From Gammaproteobacteria bacterium 39-13 (GTDB lineage: Bacteria; Pseudomonadota; Gammaproteobacteria; Berkiellales; Berkiellaceae): a stretch of DNA of 40,657 nt. The stretch is taken from contig MKTN01000059.1 of NCBI GenBank assembly GCA_001898235.1, positions 1 to 40,657 of the forward strand, given 5' to 3'. How positions within the stretch are numbered: position 1 is the first letter of the stretch; each line of letters opens with the position of its first letter. Of this stretch, positions 8,090-18,010 are shown piece after piece. The notes under the pieces are model-generated. The model was not told the DNA's origin and did not search any database. It saw only the letters and a program-made list of their open reading frames with translations. A program made the position numbers and the translations under genes.

Positions 8090-8195
8090 GGACAGCCATT
8101 TTGCGCCATGTTATAGGCCTTTCTAAGGACAGCCAATTTAAACCCCAGGACAGCCAAGCAAACCTGAGGACATCCATTTCAATTCTGAGGACTCA
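8090..8195. repeat. Array of GGACAKCCA motifs
   Basis: GGACAGCCA at 8090, 8127 and 8148, GGACATCCA at 8168, and a partial GGAC at 8189, all in the same direction. The last four start 20-21 bases apart. The last two are both preceded by CTGA. The array fills the gap between two convergent genes and carries no reading frame that I can support. Confidence 0.65.
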
Positions 8196-8223
8196 TGTCA
8201 AATTTTGATTTAAAAAGAATGGT

Positions 8224-9174
8224 TTATTCCAAAGAAGGCACCAGTTCAGTATCTGAGTATCCAAAAGTTTGTTTTAAGGCATCGCAAGCGTAGTCAAGTG
8301 CAGCTTTCGCGGCCTCGACTTTATGATAAAAGCGCATAAAACCATGGATCATACCGTCGAATCGTTTTGCATTTACCAATACGTTTGCTTGCTGTAATTT
8401 TTGCGCATAGACTTCTCCTTCATCACGCAGTGGATCAAATTCAGCGGTAATAATCGTAGCTGGCGGTAGATTAGAAAAATGTGCACTAAGCAAAGGAGAA
8501 GCCAAGGGATCCGCCCGATTTTGTTCAGGATGAAATCCTCTGGCATCAAGCCATTCTATAAAAGGTTTATCTAACATATAGCCATATGCATAAAGCGATT
8601 TTGAGGGAAAAGGTGTGACCAAATCGACCATGGGATAAAAAAGAGTTTGGTGTTTTAAAATGGAGCTCCCTTCATCTCTTAATACATGCGTGCAACTAGC
8701 TGCAATGCTCCCTCCTGAACTTTCGCCCCATATCCCGATTTTATTTTGATCAATTTTAAGTTTATGTGCGTATTCAAAAACCCATTTAACGCTATCGACA
8801 CAATCATTTAAAAAACGAGGAAATTTATGTTCAGGTGCTAACCGATGTGCAACATTAATGACTTTCATCTGTAAGCTATTAGCAAGTAAACTACAATAAT
8901 CGTTGCTAGCATCTAAGCGATCAATCACAAAAGCCGTCGCAGAAATGTAAATAATCACTGGGAGGAATTCTGTTTCCGACTTGCCAGAAGGGGTGTAGCA
9001 TCGTAAAGTTAAAACATCTTGCAATGTGTAATCTTTATAGCTTGCCTGCGGCACTTTCAGCTTCGGATGGCTTAGGTAACGTCGCATTTGCTCGGGAGAA
9101 AATTGATGAATGCTACCAAACCCATTCAAATAAGCTTTTGCTATTAAACGTTTAAGCGAGGGATCGAGTGGCAT
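8224..9174 (-). CDS. Alpha/beta hydrolase fold-3 (HSL/esterase family) with altered oxyanion motif
   Basis: A 316-residue esterase-like protein of the hormone-sensitive-lipase family. The nucleophile elbow GESSGG (150-155) places Ser152 as nucleophile. The acid residue is probably Asp247 in AEFDPLRDEG and the base His277 in DGMIHGF. These and the spacing match family members that cleave short-chain esters. The usual oxyanion-hole motif HGGG, which should sit near residues 77-80, reads ISAT in a well-preserved surrounding (LPVIIY...FVIDRLD). Activity may therefore be lost or changed. No signal peptide is seen. It is divergent from the desaturase gene, with only 49 bases between the two starts. 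Confidence 0.8.
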   Translation of the reverse strand: MPLDPSLKRLIAKAYLNGFGSIHQFSPEQMRRYLSHPKLKVPQASYKDYTLQDVLTLRCYTPSGKSETEFLPVIIYISATAFVIDRLDASNDYCSLLANSLQMKVINVAHRLAPEHKFPRFLNDCVDSVKWVFEYAHKLKIDQNKIGIWGESSGGSIAASCTHVLRDEGSSILKHQTLFYPMVDLVTPFPSKSLYAYGYMLDKPFIEWLDARGFHPEQNRADPLASPLLSAHFSNLPPATIITAEFDPLRDEGEVYAQKLQQANVLVNAKRFDGMIHGFMRFYHKVEAAKAALDYACDALKQTFGYSDTELVPSLE

Positions 9175-9223
9175 AGCGTACCTTCATGGGTTTTTTTGAT
9201 AAGAGAATGTTACAATTTATTTT

Positions 9224-10072
9224 ATGCAGAATCGACGTCAACAGCATCTAAGTTATATTTACGCCTGGTTTTTGGTTTTTGTAACACCTTTTGCCGTTCC
9301 TTTAGCTGTTATAACAGCTTGGCAAGGTAAAGTGACAAAAATAGACATACTCTGTGCGTTTACTATGTATTGTATCTCGGGTTTGGGAATTACATTAGGG
9401 TATCACCGTTTAGTCACTCACCGCGCCTTTCAGGCGAAACCATGGTTGAGAAAAATATTACTTATTGCAGGTAGCTTTGCAATGCAGGGAAGTCCTGCCA
9501 GCTGGGCTTCCTTACATATTCAGCATCACCGTTTTGCAGATAAACAACATGATCCGCATTCACCTCATCAGAAAGGGTTCTGGCATGCGCATTGCGGATG
9601 GATTTTTCATGGTTATAAACCTGATTTTCGTCGTTTTGGAAAATGGTTGCCCAAAGATCCCGAAGTAAAGCATGTTTCCAAATATTATCTTTACTATAGT
9701 AATTTGGGACTTTTAATACCTTGGTTATTATGTGGATGGATGGGGTTGCTCTGGGCAGGTCTTTTGCGATTGTTTTTAACCTGCCATATGACATGGAGCA
9801 TTAATTCTATTTGCCATCGTTTTGGAAAAAGAGCTTATACTGGCACAGCAGATCAGAGTACCAATCATTTTCTGATAGCTTTGCTGACGTTTGGTGAAGG
9901 TTGGCATAATAATCATCATCGTCATTTGCAAATGCCTTTTTTAGGGCATCGTTGGTTTGAAATTGATATGGGTAAATGGGCACTACTCATACTGCAAAAA
10001 TGCGGTTGGGTATGGGATTTAAAAATACCAAAGCATTTTACCAGTTACGAAAAAAGTAATAGTACTTTGTAA
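9224..10072 (+). CDS. Acyl-CoA delta-9-type fatty acid desaturase
   Basis: An integral membrane diiron desaturase of 282 residues that introduces a cis double bond into saturated acyl chains, adjusting membrane fluidity. The three histidine boxes are intact: HRLVTH (61-66), HIQHH (98-102) and GEGWHNNHHRH (224-234). There is a further conserved His in the NSICHRFG segment. Hydrophobic segments at about residues 12-32, 40-60, 75-95 and 155-188 give the usual four-helix layout. It is the stearoyl-CoA desaturase/DesC type rather than a soluble acyl-ACP desaturase. The ATG at 9224 lies close to the divergent esterase gene, so the two promoters must overlap in the 49-base gap. Confidence 0.92.
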   Translation: MQNRRQQHLSYIYAWFLVFVTPFAVPLAVITAWQGKVTKIDILCAFTMYCISGLGITLGYHRLVTHRAFQAKPWLRKILLIAGSFAMQGSPASWASLHIQHHRFADKQHDPHSPHQKGFWHAHCGWIFHGYKPDFRRFGKWLPKDPEVKHVSKYYLYYSNLGLLIPWLLCGWMGLLWAGLLRLFLTCHMTWSINSICHRFGKRAYTGTADQSTNHFLIALLTFGEGWHNNHHRHLQMPFLGHRWFEIDMGKWALLILQKCGWVWDLKIPKHFTSYEKSNSTL

Positions 10073-10482
10073 TCAAAATAAAAATCTATCTAAGTTTCCT
10101 CTCTCTTTGAATACATTTTAATGGTTCAATATTCATTAAGTGCAAATCATATGTTTCATATATGCTAATGTTGTAAATGCGACGTAAGGTTAATGAAGAA
10201 AGTTAGATCCAATAGACACTTATCAAAAGCTGTAATTATCTGCAGAAATCACCACAAATTCATTTGATTTTTTCAGTAGAATCCATGGTACATTCATTAA
10301 TGGTTGTTATTCTCTGAAAATTACAGCAAGTATTTATTTTCTTTTGTAAGTTGTCTAATAATATATAGAATAGCCTTTCTGTTGAATAGAAGAGATATTC
10401 ATCTTCAGCCGATAAAAGTAACTTTTGCGATATAAATGGCTGTGCTTTATAACAGTAAGCGCTATGTATTCAAGGAGATAAG
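10073..10482. other. Non-coding gap upstream of the H-NOX-like gene
   Basis: About 410 AT-rich bases without a credible reading frame on either strand. The only items I can point to are a possible promoter near the 3' end (10425-10452) and the AAGGAGA ribosome site just before the next gene. I see no repeat of the GGACATCCA type here. Confidence 0.6.
10425..10452 (+). promoter_or_regulatory. Possible sigma-70 promoter for the sensor-kinase pair
   Basis: TTGCGA (10425-10430) and TTATAA (10447-10452) are 16 bases apart, about 30 bases ahead of the start codon. Each box departs from consensus, so this is tentative. Confidence 0.3.
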
Positions 10483-11055
10483 ATGGTTGGATTAATACAA
10501 AAAATATTGCTAGACATGGTGCGAGATGTCGCTGGTGAAGAAGTACTTATTCATATCAAACAAGAAGCAGGAGTGGCACCTGACAAAGAGTTTCAAATCA
10601 ATAATGTTTATGATGATGAAGAATGGCAAAAATTATTTGCCGCAGCGTTGAAAATATTGAATTTGACACCTGAACAAGCAGATGAAATCTATGCGAGCTA
10701 TTTCATAAAAGATGCACTTAAACGTTTTCCAACTTGGTTTAATATGTCCAAAAATTCTTATGAATTCTTGTTGATTCAGCCAACGATTCATAATTGTTTT
10801 GCTACGAGTGTACTAGAGAAAAAAGAACGAGATGCAATTAACGATAAATTTGTTGTTGATAAGCTTCCACATAATCCTAAAAAACTAATTACACATTATC
10901 GTTCACACAACCATCATTGTGGATTATATAAAGCACTAGCAAAAGGTGTTATTAATCATTATCAAGATAAAGCAGAAATTGCGGAAACACATTGTTTAAA
11001 GCAAGGGGATGACGAATGTCAAATACATATTGAATGGTCAAAGCTGGGAGCTTAA
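10483..11055 (+). CDS. Heme NO-binding (H-NOX)-like domain protein with V4R-like tail
   Basis: A 190-residue sensor-like protein. The N-terminus (MVGLIQKILLDMVRDVAGEE), the YDDEEWQKLFAAALKILNLT segment and the overall order match the H-NOX/HNOB family, which binds heme and senses NO or O2. His103 (QPTIHNCF) falls where the proximal heme ligand is expected. The heme-propionate motif YxSxR reads Y139-R-S141-H-N143, so the Arg is missing. The end (THCLKQGDDECQIHIEW) has the paired Cys pattern of V4R small-molecule or metal-binding domains. Heme binding is thus plausible but not certain. A good ribosome site, AAGGAGA, precedes the start. The kinase gene starts one base after the stop, the usual arrangement of H-NOX with its partner kinase. 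Confidence 0.7.
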   Translation: MVGLIQKILLDMVRDVAGEEVLIHIKQEAGVAPDKEFQINNVYDDEEWQKLFAAALKILNLTPEQADEIYASYFIKDALKRFPTWFNMSKNSYEFLLIQPTIHNCFATSVLEKKERDAINDKFVVDKLPHNPKKLITHYRSHNHHCGLYKALAKGVINHYQDKAEIAETHCLKQGDDECQIHIEWSKLGA

Positions 11056-11056
11056 G

Positions 11057-13426
11057 ATGCAAAATAATGATACGCTAAATGATCAATTGGATTCTTATCG
11101 CAACCAAATTGAGAATATTGCGGATCAATTATGCTTAGCTGTGAAAGGAGAGTTTGGTTTTACAATTAAAATTGAAGACACCGATGAAAGCATACAAAAA
11201 TTATGTATGTTGATTAATTTTGTCCTTGACTCAGCACGACGTTCATTAGCCTCGGTTGAGGAAAAAAATGCTAAATTAACTGAATTAGACAAATTGAAAT
11301 CTGATTTTATTGCCAATATTAGTCATGAATTGCGTACTCCGTTGACGCTCATTATGGGGCCATTAGAGAAGATCTTATATGAAGCTTCTGCTTTAGAGCC
11401 TGATCAAAAAGAAGATCTACGTCGCATGCAAAGAAATGCGCTTCGATTATATATGTTGGTGAATGATGTGCTAGATTTTTCTAAGTTGGAATCGGGAAAA
11501 TTTGCTGTGTACGAAGAAATGCTCGATTTAAAAAAGCTTATTATGGAGCTGATGGATGATGCACAAGGTCTCGCAAATGAGAGAAAAATTACACTGACTT
11601 TTTCAGGTCCTGATGAAGCAAAAATGCTTCTTGATAGAAGAATGATTGGAAAAATATTAATTAATTTAGTCAGCAATGCATTAAAATTTACCCCAGAAGG
11701 GGGACGTGTAGAAGCGCAACTCCTTATCGTAGGAACTAACGTTCAGATCATTGTAGAAGATTCAGGTATTGGTATTGCTGCAGCTCATCTTGAAAGGTTA
11801 TTTGAAAGATTTCACCAAGTGAATACATCAAGTAATAGAACTTATGAAGGAACAGGGCTCGGCTTAGCGATTGTTAATGAATTTTCAAAACTGTTGGGTG
11901 GGAGCGTTAGAGTAGAAAGTGAGGTAGGAAAAGGCAGTAAATTTACTGTTACATTACCCATACGACTTCGTTTGCAGGAAAATACTGGACTGTCGGCTAC
12001 ACAACTGAATATTTCTGAATCCTCCAAAAAATTAAGTCCGAAATCCTTTGTGTCTACTAATAAAATAGAAGAGAAGAATTGGGATCCTTCTGATGGGAAA
12101 AGTGGGAAATTACCTTTGGTACTTGTAGTTGATGATAATGATGATATGCGGGCTTTTATCGGGACGTTGCTTCAAGATAGTTATGAAATAGTTTTTGCTA
12201 AAAATGGTAGAGAAGCCTTAGAATATGCCCGTAAACATCGTCCGCAAGTAATATTATCTGATGTCATGATGCCTATCATGGATGGCTATGAACTCACCAA
12301 GCAAATTAAATCTGATCCTTATTTGCAGCATACTTCAATTATTCTTATTACCGCTAAATCTGGAAATGAATCTATTATTAGTGCCTTAGAAGTTGGTGCA
12401 GATGACTATGTATGCAAACCATTTTCAACAGAAGAATTAAAGGCACGTACTGCAGCTGCAGTACGCTCTTACAGGGCTTATATGAAATTGGTTGCAGCAA
12501 ATTCTCAATTGGGTTATACCAAAAATAACCTTGCAAAATCTTATGAAGAATTAGAGGCTGTCCATAAAAAATTAAAAGAAACGCAGTCACAATTACTTCA
12601 ACATTCAAAGCTAGCCTCAATCGGTCAATTGGCCGCTGGGGTTGCACATGAGATTAATAATCCTATTGCCTTTGTCATAAGTAATACTGAACTATTAAGA
12701 AAATATTTTTCCGTACTGAAAAACGTATTTGAACAGGCAAAAATTGGATTTGATTTAATATCGCCAAACATGGGTGATAAAATTTTTGAGTCCAAAAAAC
12801 AATGGGAAAATTTATGTGAAAAAAACAATATTTTAAGCATGTTAGAATCCATTCCTGAGGTGATATCTGAGTCTTCCGTAGGGTTGGAGCGTATTGCTGA
12901 TATCGTATCTGACTTGAAATCATTTTCTCACGCAGACCAAAGTGGAATAGAGTATACAGATATCAATAAATCTTTGGATTTAATCCTAAAGATTATCGGA
13001 AGCGAATTAAGATACAAATGCAATATACAAAAGCAATACGGTGAATTACCGCAGCTTCAGTGTAATCCAAGGCAACTAAACCAAGTATTTCTAAATATTT
13101 TGATCAATGCAGGCCAAGCAATTAAAGATAAAGGCGAGATCATCATTTATACAGAAGCAAGAAACGATGAAATTATCGTCAGTATTAGTGATACGGGAGA
13201 AGGGATTTCCCCAGAGCACTTAGATAAATTATTTGATCCTTTCTTTACGACGAAACCTGTTGGAAAAGGAACAGGCTTAGGACTATCAATCTCTTATAAT
13301 ATTATTCAAGAGCATGGTGGGCGGGTAGACGTGCAAAGTAAAAAAGGTGAGGGAACCACTTTCACGGTTTATTTGCCAATGCAAGGAATTGAGCAACGAA
13401 AGGAATCAGGATTACTTTCTTCTTAA
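11057..13426 (+). CDS. Hybrid sensor protein: kinase - receiver - second kinase
   Basis: A soluble histidine kinase of about 789 residues with no membrane segment. Order of parts: short N-terminal region, coiled coil, HisKA with SHELRTP (His about 90), HATPase with NLVSNALKF, EDSGIGI and GTGLGLAI; then a receiver domain (VLVVDDNDDMR, phospho-acceptor Asp about 402 in LSDVMMP, Lys in CKPF); then a coiled coil and a second kinase core with GVAHEINNP (His about 531), NILINAGQAI, SDTGEGIS and GTGLGLSI. Two complete kinase cores around one receiver is uncommon. The frame is open from 11009, but the ATG at 11057, after GGGAG and one base past the upstream stop, is preferred. The upstream H-NOX-like protein is its likely input; no output regulator lies next to it. 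Confidence 0.88.
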   Translation: MQNNDTLNDQLDSYRNQIENIADQLCLAVKGEFGFTIKIEDTDESIQKLCMLINFVLDSARRSLASVEEKNAKLTELDKLKSDFIANISHELRTPLTLIMGPLEKILYEASALEPDQKEDLRRMQRNALRLYMLVNDVLDFSKLESGKFAVYEEMLDLKKLIMELMDDAQGLANERKITLTFSGPDEAKMLLDRRMIGKILINLVSNALKFTPEGGRVEAQLLIVGTNVQIIVEDSGIGIAAAHLERLFERFHQVNTSSNRTYEGTGLGLAIVNEFSKLLGGSVRVESEVGKGSKFTVTLPIRLRLQENTGLSATQLNISESSKKLSPKSFVSTNKIEEKNWDPSDGKSGKLPLVLVVDDNDDMRAFIGTLLQDSYEIVFAKNGREALEYARKHRPQVILSDVMMPIMDGYELTKQIKSDPYLQHTSIILITAKSGNESIISALEVGADDYVCKPFSTEELKARTAAAVRSYRAYMKLVAANSQLGYTKNNLAKSYEELEAVHKKLKETQSQLLQHSKLASIGQLAAGVAHEINNPIAFVISNTELLRKYFSVLKNVFEQAKIGFDLISPNMGDKIFESKKQWENLCEKNNILSMLESIPEVISESSVGLERIADIVSDLKSFSHADQSGIEYTDINKSLDLILKIIGSELRYKCNIQKQYGELPQLQCNPRQLNQVFLNILINAGQAIKDKGEIIIYTEARNDEIIVSISDTGEGISPEHLDKLFDPFFTTKPVGKGTGLGLSISYNIIQEHGGRVDVQSKKGEGTTFTVYLPMQGIEQRKESGLLSS

Positions 13427-13428
13427 GA

Positions 13429-13456
13429 AACCCCTCTCCTGTTAAGGGAGAGGGTT
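13429..13456. terminator. Hairpin between hybrid kinase and valS
   Basis: CCCCTCTCC (13431-13439) pairs with GGGAGAGGG (13446-13454) with one bulge. It lies between the convergent ends of the kinase gene and valS. It resembles the units at 40461-40620. No clear T-run follows on either strand. Confidence 0.5.
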
Positions 13457-13480
13457 ATGCATAGCTCAAGCTGTGCAGGG

Positions 13481-16267
13481 TTATTTTCCACTTAAACTTT
13501 CCAACATTTTACTCAGCTTACCCATCGCTTCTTCAGCTGTTTTAAAGCGCTGGCGCTCTTTTTCAACAGCGTCTGGATTCGCCTTATCAACAAAATTAGG
13601 ATTGTTTAGCTTCTTTTGCGCAAAATCAAAATCAGATTGATGTTTTTCCAACTCTTTTTTAAGACGCTTAATTTCGGCATCGACATCAATGGCACCTTCA
13701 AGTGGAATAAACACTTCTATATTATCCGCTAAAATATGCGCAGAAAGAGGAGGGGATTGTTCATCTTCAATAGCGTTTATTTGCTCTAATTTAGCTAGAG
13801 ACTTGATAATTTGCTGATTGATGGAAACAATACTTGAAACCTCAGTTGTTTTCGCACGATAAAGCGCTGTTAGTAATTTACTTGGGCTTAAGTTCATTTC
13901 TCCACGAATATTACGCACTCCAATGATAATATCCTGAATGAGCTTAATTGCTGTTTCAGCTGCAATATTTATCTTTGCTTGTTCTACCTCAGGGTAAGGT
14001 TGCAGCATGATAGAAGTGGATTCGTTGGTAAAATAGCTGTCGCCTAAAATCCCTTTAGTTTTTTGCCATATTTCTTCAGTGATAAAGGGCATTAACGGGT
14101 GCATTGCCCTTAACAGTTCTTCCAAGATAGCAACTAGGGTGAAACGTGTGCCAGCTCGCTGTTTCTCCGAGCTTTCTTCTTTGCTAAGAATGGGCTTGGA
14201 AAGTTCAAGATACCAATCGCAATACTGATTCCAGGTGAAATCATAAATGCATTGTGCTGCCAGATCAAAACGATAAGTTTTGAAATGCTCTTCTATTGCT
14301 TGCTTGGTTTTCTGCCAGGAAGACCAAATCCATTGATCAGCAAGAGAATATTCTCGTTCATTTTCTGATGCGCCAAGATTTTTTCCTTCAACATTCATGA
14401 AAACAAACCGTGAAGCATTCCAAATTTTATTACAAAAATTACGGTATCCTTCAACGCGTGAGAGATCAAAACGGATAAAGCGATTAGTGGTAGCAAATGC
14501 GCATAGTGAAAATCGCAATGCATCGGTTCCAAAACTTGGGATCCCTTGCGGAAATTCTTTACGCGTTATTTTTTCAATTTGCTTTGCCATGCCGGGCTGC
14601 ATCAGACCGTAGGTACGTTTTTCAACTAAATGTTCAAGATCAATGCCATCGATGAGATCAAGTGGATCTAATATATTTCCTTTTGATTTCGACATCTTTT
14701 GACCATGAGAGTCTAAAATAAGACCTGTGACGAATACCTGGCGAAAAGGCACATCACCAATAAATTTGAGTCCCATCATAATCATACGAGCAACCCAGAA
14801 AAAGATAATATCAAAGCCGGTTACTAGCACGTTTGTTGGGTAGTATTTTTTTAACTCAGCTGTATTTTCGGGCCATCCTAGTGTTGAAAATGGCCATAAT
14901 GCTGAGGAAAACCAAGTATCAAGGACATCTTTATCTTGCATAAGTGTAACATGAGGGAGAAGCTTGTATTTTTGACGTACTTCTTCTTCATTTCGGCCAA
15001 CATAAACTTGCCCATTTTCATCATACCAAGCTGGAATGCGATGTCCCCACCAAATCTGGCGGCTAATACACCAATCTTGAATGTTATTCATCCATTCGAA
15101 ATAGCTATTAGCCCAATTAGCAGGTACGAATTCAATTTTTCCTGATTCAACGACTTTAATGGCTTCTTCGGCTAGTGGTTTTGTTTTCACAAACCATTGG
15201 TCGGTGAGGTAAGGTTCAACGATTTCACCGGTGCGTTCGCTACGAGGAACTTTGAGGGTATGGGGCTCAATTTTCTCTAACAATCCATTTTCTTGCAGAT
15301 CATTGATGATTTTTTCTCTGGCTTTGAAACGATCCAGCCCTTGGTAAGCTTCTGGAGCATTTTTATTGATGGTAGCATCTTCAGTGAGAATATTGATCAT
15401 TTCAAGTTGATGTCTTTTTCCAATCTCATGATCATTAAAGTCATGAGCTGGGGTAATTTTAACGCAGCCTGTACCAAAGGCAGGATCAACATATTCATCA
15501 GCAATAATTGGGATTAACCGCATGGTGAGTGGCAATTGAACTTTTTCGCCAATAAGGTGCTGATAACGGCTATCTTCTGGATGTACGGCAACTGCAACGT
15601 CGCCAAGCATAGTTTCAGGACGAGTCGTTGCAACAACAAGATATTCATTTTTATTCAAAATGGGGTAGCGTATATGCCAGAGATTACCATATTCTTCTTC
15701 TGATTCAACTTCAAGATCAGAAACGGCTGTTTTGAGCTTGGGATCCCAGTTCACAAGCCTCGTTCCGCGGTAGATGAGGTTTTCCTCGTAAAGGCGGACA
15801 AAAACTTCTTTTACAGCATCAGAAAGGCCTTCATCCATGGTGAAACGTTCGCGATCCCAATCGACAGAAGCACCAAGACGCCGCATTTGACGACTGATAG
15901 TATTACCGGATTGTTCTTTCCATTGCCAAACTTTTTGCGTGAATGCTTCACGACCTAAATCATGTTTGGAAATACCTTGTGATTGTAGCTGGCGCTCTAC
16001 CACCATTTGGGTAGCGATACCAGCATGATCGGTCCCGCCTTGCCATAGCGTTTGATGACCTTTCATTCGATGGTAACGGATTAAAGCATCCATGATGGTA
16101 TCTTGAAATGCATGTCCCATGTGTAACGTACCCGTTACATTTGGTGGAGGCAGCATAATGCAATAAGGTGTTGAAGCTTGCTTAGGGCTAAAATAGCCGG
16201 CGCTTTCCCATTGCTGGTACCATTTTTTTTCTAGTTCTAGTGGCTGGTAAATTTTATCTATAGTCAT
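13481..16267 (-). CDS. valS: Valyl-tRNA synthetase
   Basis: Class Ia aminoacyl-tRNA synthetase that charges tRNA-Val. The 928-residue length is normal. The HIGH-type signature is [13 protein letters not shown] (40-52) and the KMSKS loop is intact (KMSKSKGN, about residues 522-529). The editing domain in between has the family segment [17 protein letters not shown]. The C-terminal approximately 65 residues are a charged coiled coil, as in other bacterial ValRS. The start ATG at 16267 is 2 bases after the pepA stop, so the genes are an operon. In many gammaproteobacteria holC sits between these two; it is absent here. Confidence 0.97.
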   Translation of the reverse strand: MTIDKIYQPLELEKKWYQQWESAGYFSPKQASTPYCIMLPPPNVTGTLHMGHAFQDTIMDALIRYHRMKGHQTLWQGGTDHAGIATQMVVERQLQSQGISKHDLGREAFTQKVWQWKEQSGNTISRQMRRLGASVDWDRERFTMDEGLSDAVKEVFVRLYEENLIYRGTRLVNWDPKLKTAVSDLEVESEEEYGNLWHIRYPILNKNEYLVVATTRPETMLGDVAVAVHPEDSRYQHLIGEKVQLPLTMRLIPIIADEYVDPAFGTGCVKITPAHDFNDHEIGKRHQLEMINILTEDATINKNAPEAYQGLDRFKAREKIINDLQENGLLEKIEPHTLKVPRSERTGEIVEPYLTDQWFVKTKPLAEEAIKVVESGKIEFVPANWANSYFEWMNNIQDWCISRQIWWGHRIPAWYDENGQVYVGRNEEEVRQKYKLLPHVTLMQDKDVLDTWFSSALWPFSTLGWPENTAELKKYYPTNVLVTGFDIIFFWVARMIMMGLKFIGDVPFRQVFVTGLILDSHGQKMSKSKGNILDPLDLIDGIDLEHLVEKRTYGLMQPGMAKQIEKITRKEFPQGIPSFGTDALRFSLCAFATTNRFIRFDLSRVEGYRNFCNKIWNASRFVFMNVEGKNLGASENEREYSLADQWIWSSWQKTKQAIEEHFKTYRFDLAAQCIYDFTWNQYCDWYLELSKPILSKEESSEKQRAGTRFTLVAILEELLRAMHPLMPFITEEIWQKTKGILGDSYFTNESTSIMLQPYPEVEQAKINIAAETAIKLIQDIIIGVRNIRGEMNLSPSKLLTALYRAKTTEVSSIVSINQQIIKSLAKLEQINAIEDEQSPPLSAHILADNIEVFIPLEGAIDVDAEIKRLKKELEKHQSDFDFAQKKLNNPNFVDKANPDAVEKERQRFKTAEEAMGKLSKMLESLSGK

Positions 16268-16269
16268 TG

Positions 16270-17769
16270 TTAAAGCTCATTACTTCGGTTTAGCAAATAT
16301 TGCACTAGCATCGGGATAGGACGTCCGGTTGCACCGCGACCTGTTGCGAGGGTGGCGGTGTTTGCTACATCCAGATGTGCCCAAGGGAATTTTTGAGCAA
16401 ATTTAGCGAGGAAACAGCCAGCAACGATGGTTCTTGCACCAATATCGGCGATAGGAACATTCGAAATATCAGCAAAATCAGATTTTAATGCATCGTGATA
16501 TTCATCCCACAGCGGCAATTGCCAGACTTTATCGCTGCTTTGCGTCCCTGCTTTGAATAAGCTATCAGCCAGTGCATCATTGTTACTCATTAAACCGCTG
16601 GCATAAGGTCCTAATGCTAACATGCAAGCGCCAGTTAATGTGGCTATATCAATTACCACTTGAGGGTGGTAGCGTTCACAATAGGTAAGCGCATCGGCCA
16701 GAATCAGTCTCCCTTCGGCATCGGTGTTAAGGATTTCAATGGTTAAGCCTGACATGCTGGTGACAATATCTTCTGGGCGAGTGGCACTGGGGCCTGGCAT
16801 ATTTTCGCAAGAAGGGATAACGCCAACGATATTGAGTGGCAGTTCAAGTTCCGCAGCGGCAGCAAGTACCCCAAAAACGGTGGCAGCCCCACACATGTCG
16901 TATTTCATACCAATCATATGAGGAGGAACTTTGATGCTATTGCCGCCAGTATCGAATGTGATCCCTTTACCTACAAATACAATCGGTTTTAAATCTTTTT
17001 TACCACCACGGTATTCCATGGTGATCAATTTTGCTGCAAGGTTACTACCTTGAGTAACAGACAAGAACGATCCCATGCCAAGGGCGGCCATATCTTTTTC
17101 TTCTAGAACGGCAGTGCTGATTTTGGGGTGCGATTTTGCAAATTTTTTCGCTTTATCTGCGAGGTAGGTGGGTGTGCAAATATTAGGCGGCGTATTGGCA
17201 AGGTCTTTTGCTAATTCCATACCGTGTGTAATCGCTAGCCCTTCACGAACAGCATTTTCTGCAGCAACGGCATCTCGACGAGAAGCGACCATGAATATTA
17301 ATCGTCTTAGCGAGCGCTTTAATGTTGTTTTTTTGCTTTTAAAGTCTTCAAATCGATATTGCGCTTGGTGAAGTATTTGAATGGTTTGTCGAATTTTCCA
17401 GGCAATATCACGATTTTTAACAGGAATTTCTGATAAACAGAAAATACCCTCTAGGGCGCCTGAATCATTTAGTGTGCTGATGACTTTATTCACTATCTCG
17501 GTAAAGGACTGCTCGTTGAGTTCACCTTCACGACCGCACCCGACGAGAAGGAGACGTTCAGTTGACAAGCCAGGTAAATGCATTAAAAGCAAGGTTTGTC
17601 CTAGTTTGCCTTCTAAATCTCCTTTGCGTGCGAGAGTTGTTAAAAAACCTTCGCATTGCTTATCAATCTTTTCAGCGGTGATGCCGAGTCGGCGGGCTTC
17701 AAAGATAGGTACGATTAAGCAGTTAGTTCGCTGTTTTTCTGGCTGGCCGCTTTTAACATGAAATTCCAT
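16270..17769 (-). CDS. pepA: Leucyl aminopeptidase (M17)
   Basis: Cytosolic dizinc aminopeptidase that removes N-terminal residues from peptides; in E. coli PepA also binds DNA in Xer recombination. The 499 residues include the M17 catalytic core: [23 protein letters not shown] and NTDAEGRL (about residue 350), which provide the Lys, Asp and Glu metal ligands, and an intact C-terminal segment [10 protein letters not shown]. The N-terminal macro-like domain is present. It lies directly upstream of valS and divergent from lptF, with about 240 bases between. ATG at 17769 is preceded by a weak GGAG. Confidence 0.95.
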   Translation of the reverse strand: MEFHVKSGQPEKQRTNCLIVPIFEARRLGITAEKIDKQCEGFLTTLARKGDLEGKLGQTLLLMHLPGLSTERLLLVGCGREGELNEQSFTEIVNKVISTLNDSGALEGIFCLSEIPVKNRDIAWKIRQTIQILHQAQYRFEDFKSKKTTLKRSLRRLIFMVASRRDAVAAENAVREGLAITHGMELAKDLANTPPNICTPTYLADKAKKFAKSHPKISTAVLEEKDMAALGMGSFLSVTQGSNLAAKLITMEYRGGKKDLKPIVFVGKGITFDTGGNSIKVPPHMIGMKYDMCGAATVFGVLAAAAELELPLNIVGVIPSCENMPGPSATRPEDIVTSMSGLTIEILNTDAEGRLILADALTYCERYHPQVVIDIATLTGACMLALGPYASGLMSNNDALADSLFKAGTQSSDKVWQLPLWDEYHDALKSDFADISNVPIADIGARTIVAGCFLAKFAQKFPWAHLDVANTATLATGRGATGRPIPMLVQYLLNRSNEL

Positions 17770-17846
17770 AAGTGCTCCGGAGAGTTGTTTGTCTTACTTT
17801 TGCGATATTATCTTCCAAATATAGGCGCTGTACTGAAATTGATGCT

Positions 17847-17874
17847 TCGCATCTTGAACTGCAATGAGTATAAT
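17847..17874 (+). promoter_or_regulatory. Possible promoter upstream of lptFG
   Basis: A consensus -10 TATAAT (17869-17874) lies about 135 bases ahead of lptF. The best -35 candidate 16 bases upstream is TTCGCA (17847-17852), a partial match. Tentative. Confidence 0.35.
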
Positions 17875-18010
17875 TGATGATTACCATGAAAAAAGCTAAT
17901 TATCTACCTACCGTTGTAAATTATCCACTCTCTTATCTCCCATGGAAGAGCTAGAGGATGCATATTAATCTATTTAAGAAATCAATGAAGTATGGCAATG
18001 GAGAGTGGCG

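Noticed and set aside
9462-9794. Minus-strand 110-codon frame within the desaturase
   Set aside because: It overlaps intact histidine boxes of the desaturase and has no family resemblance.
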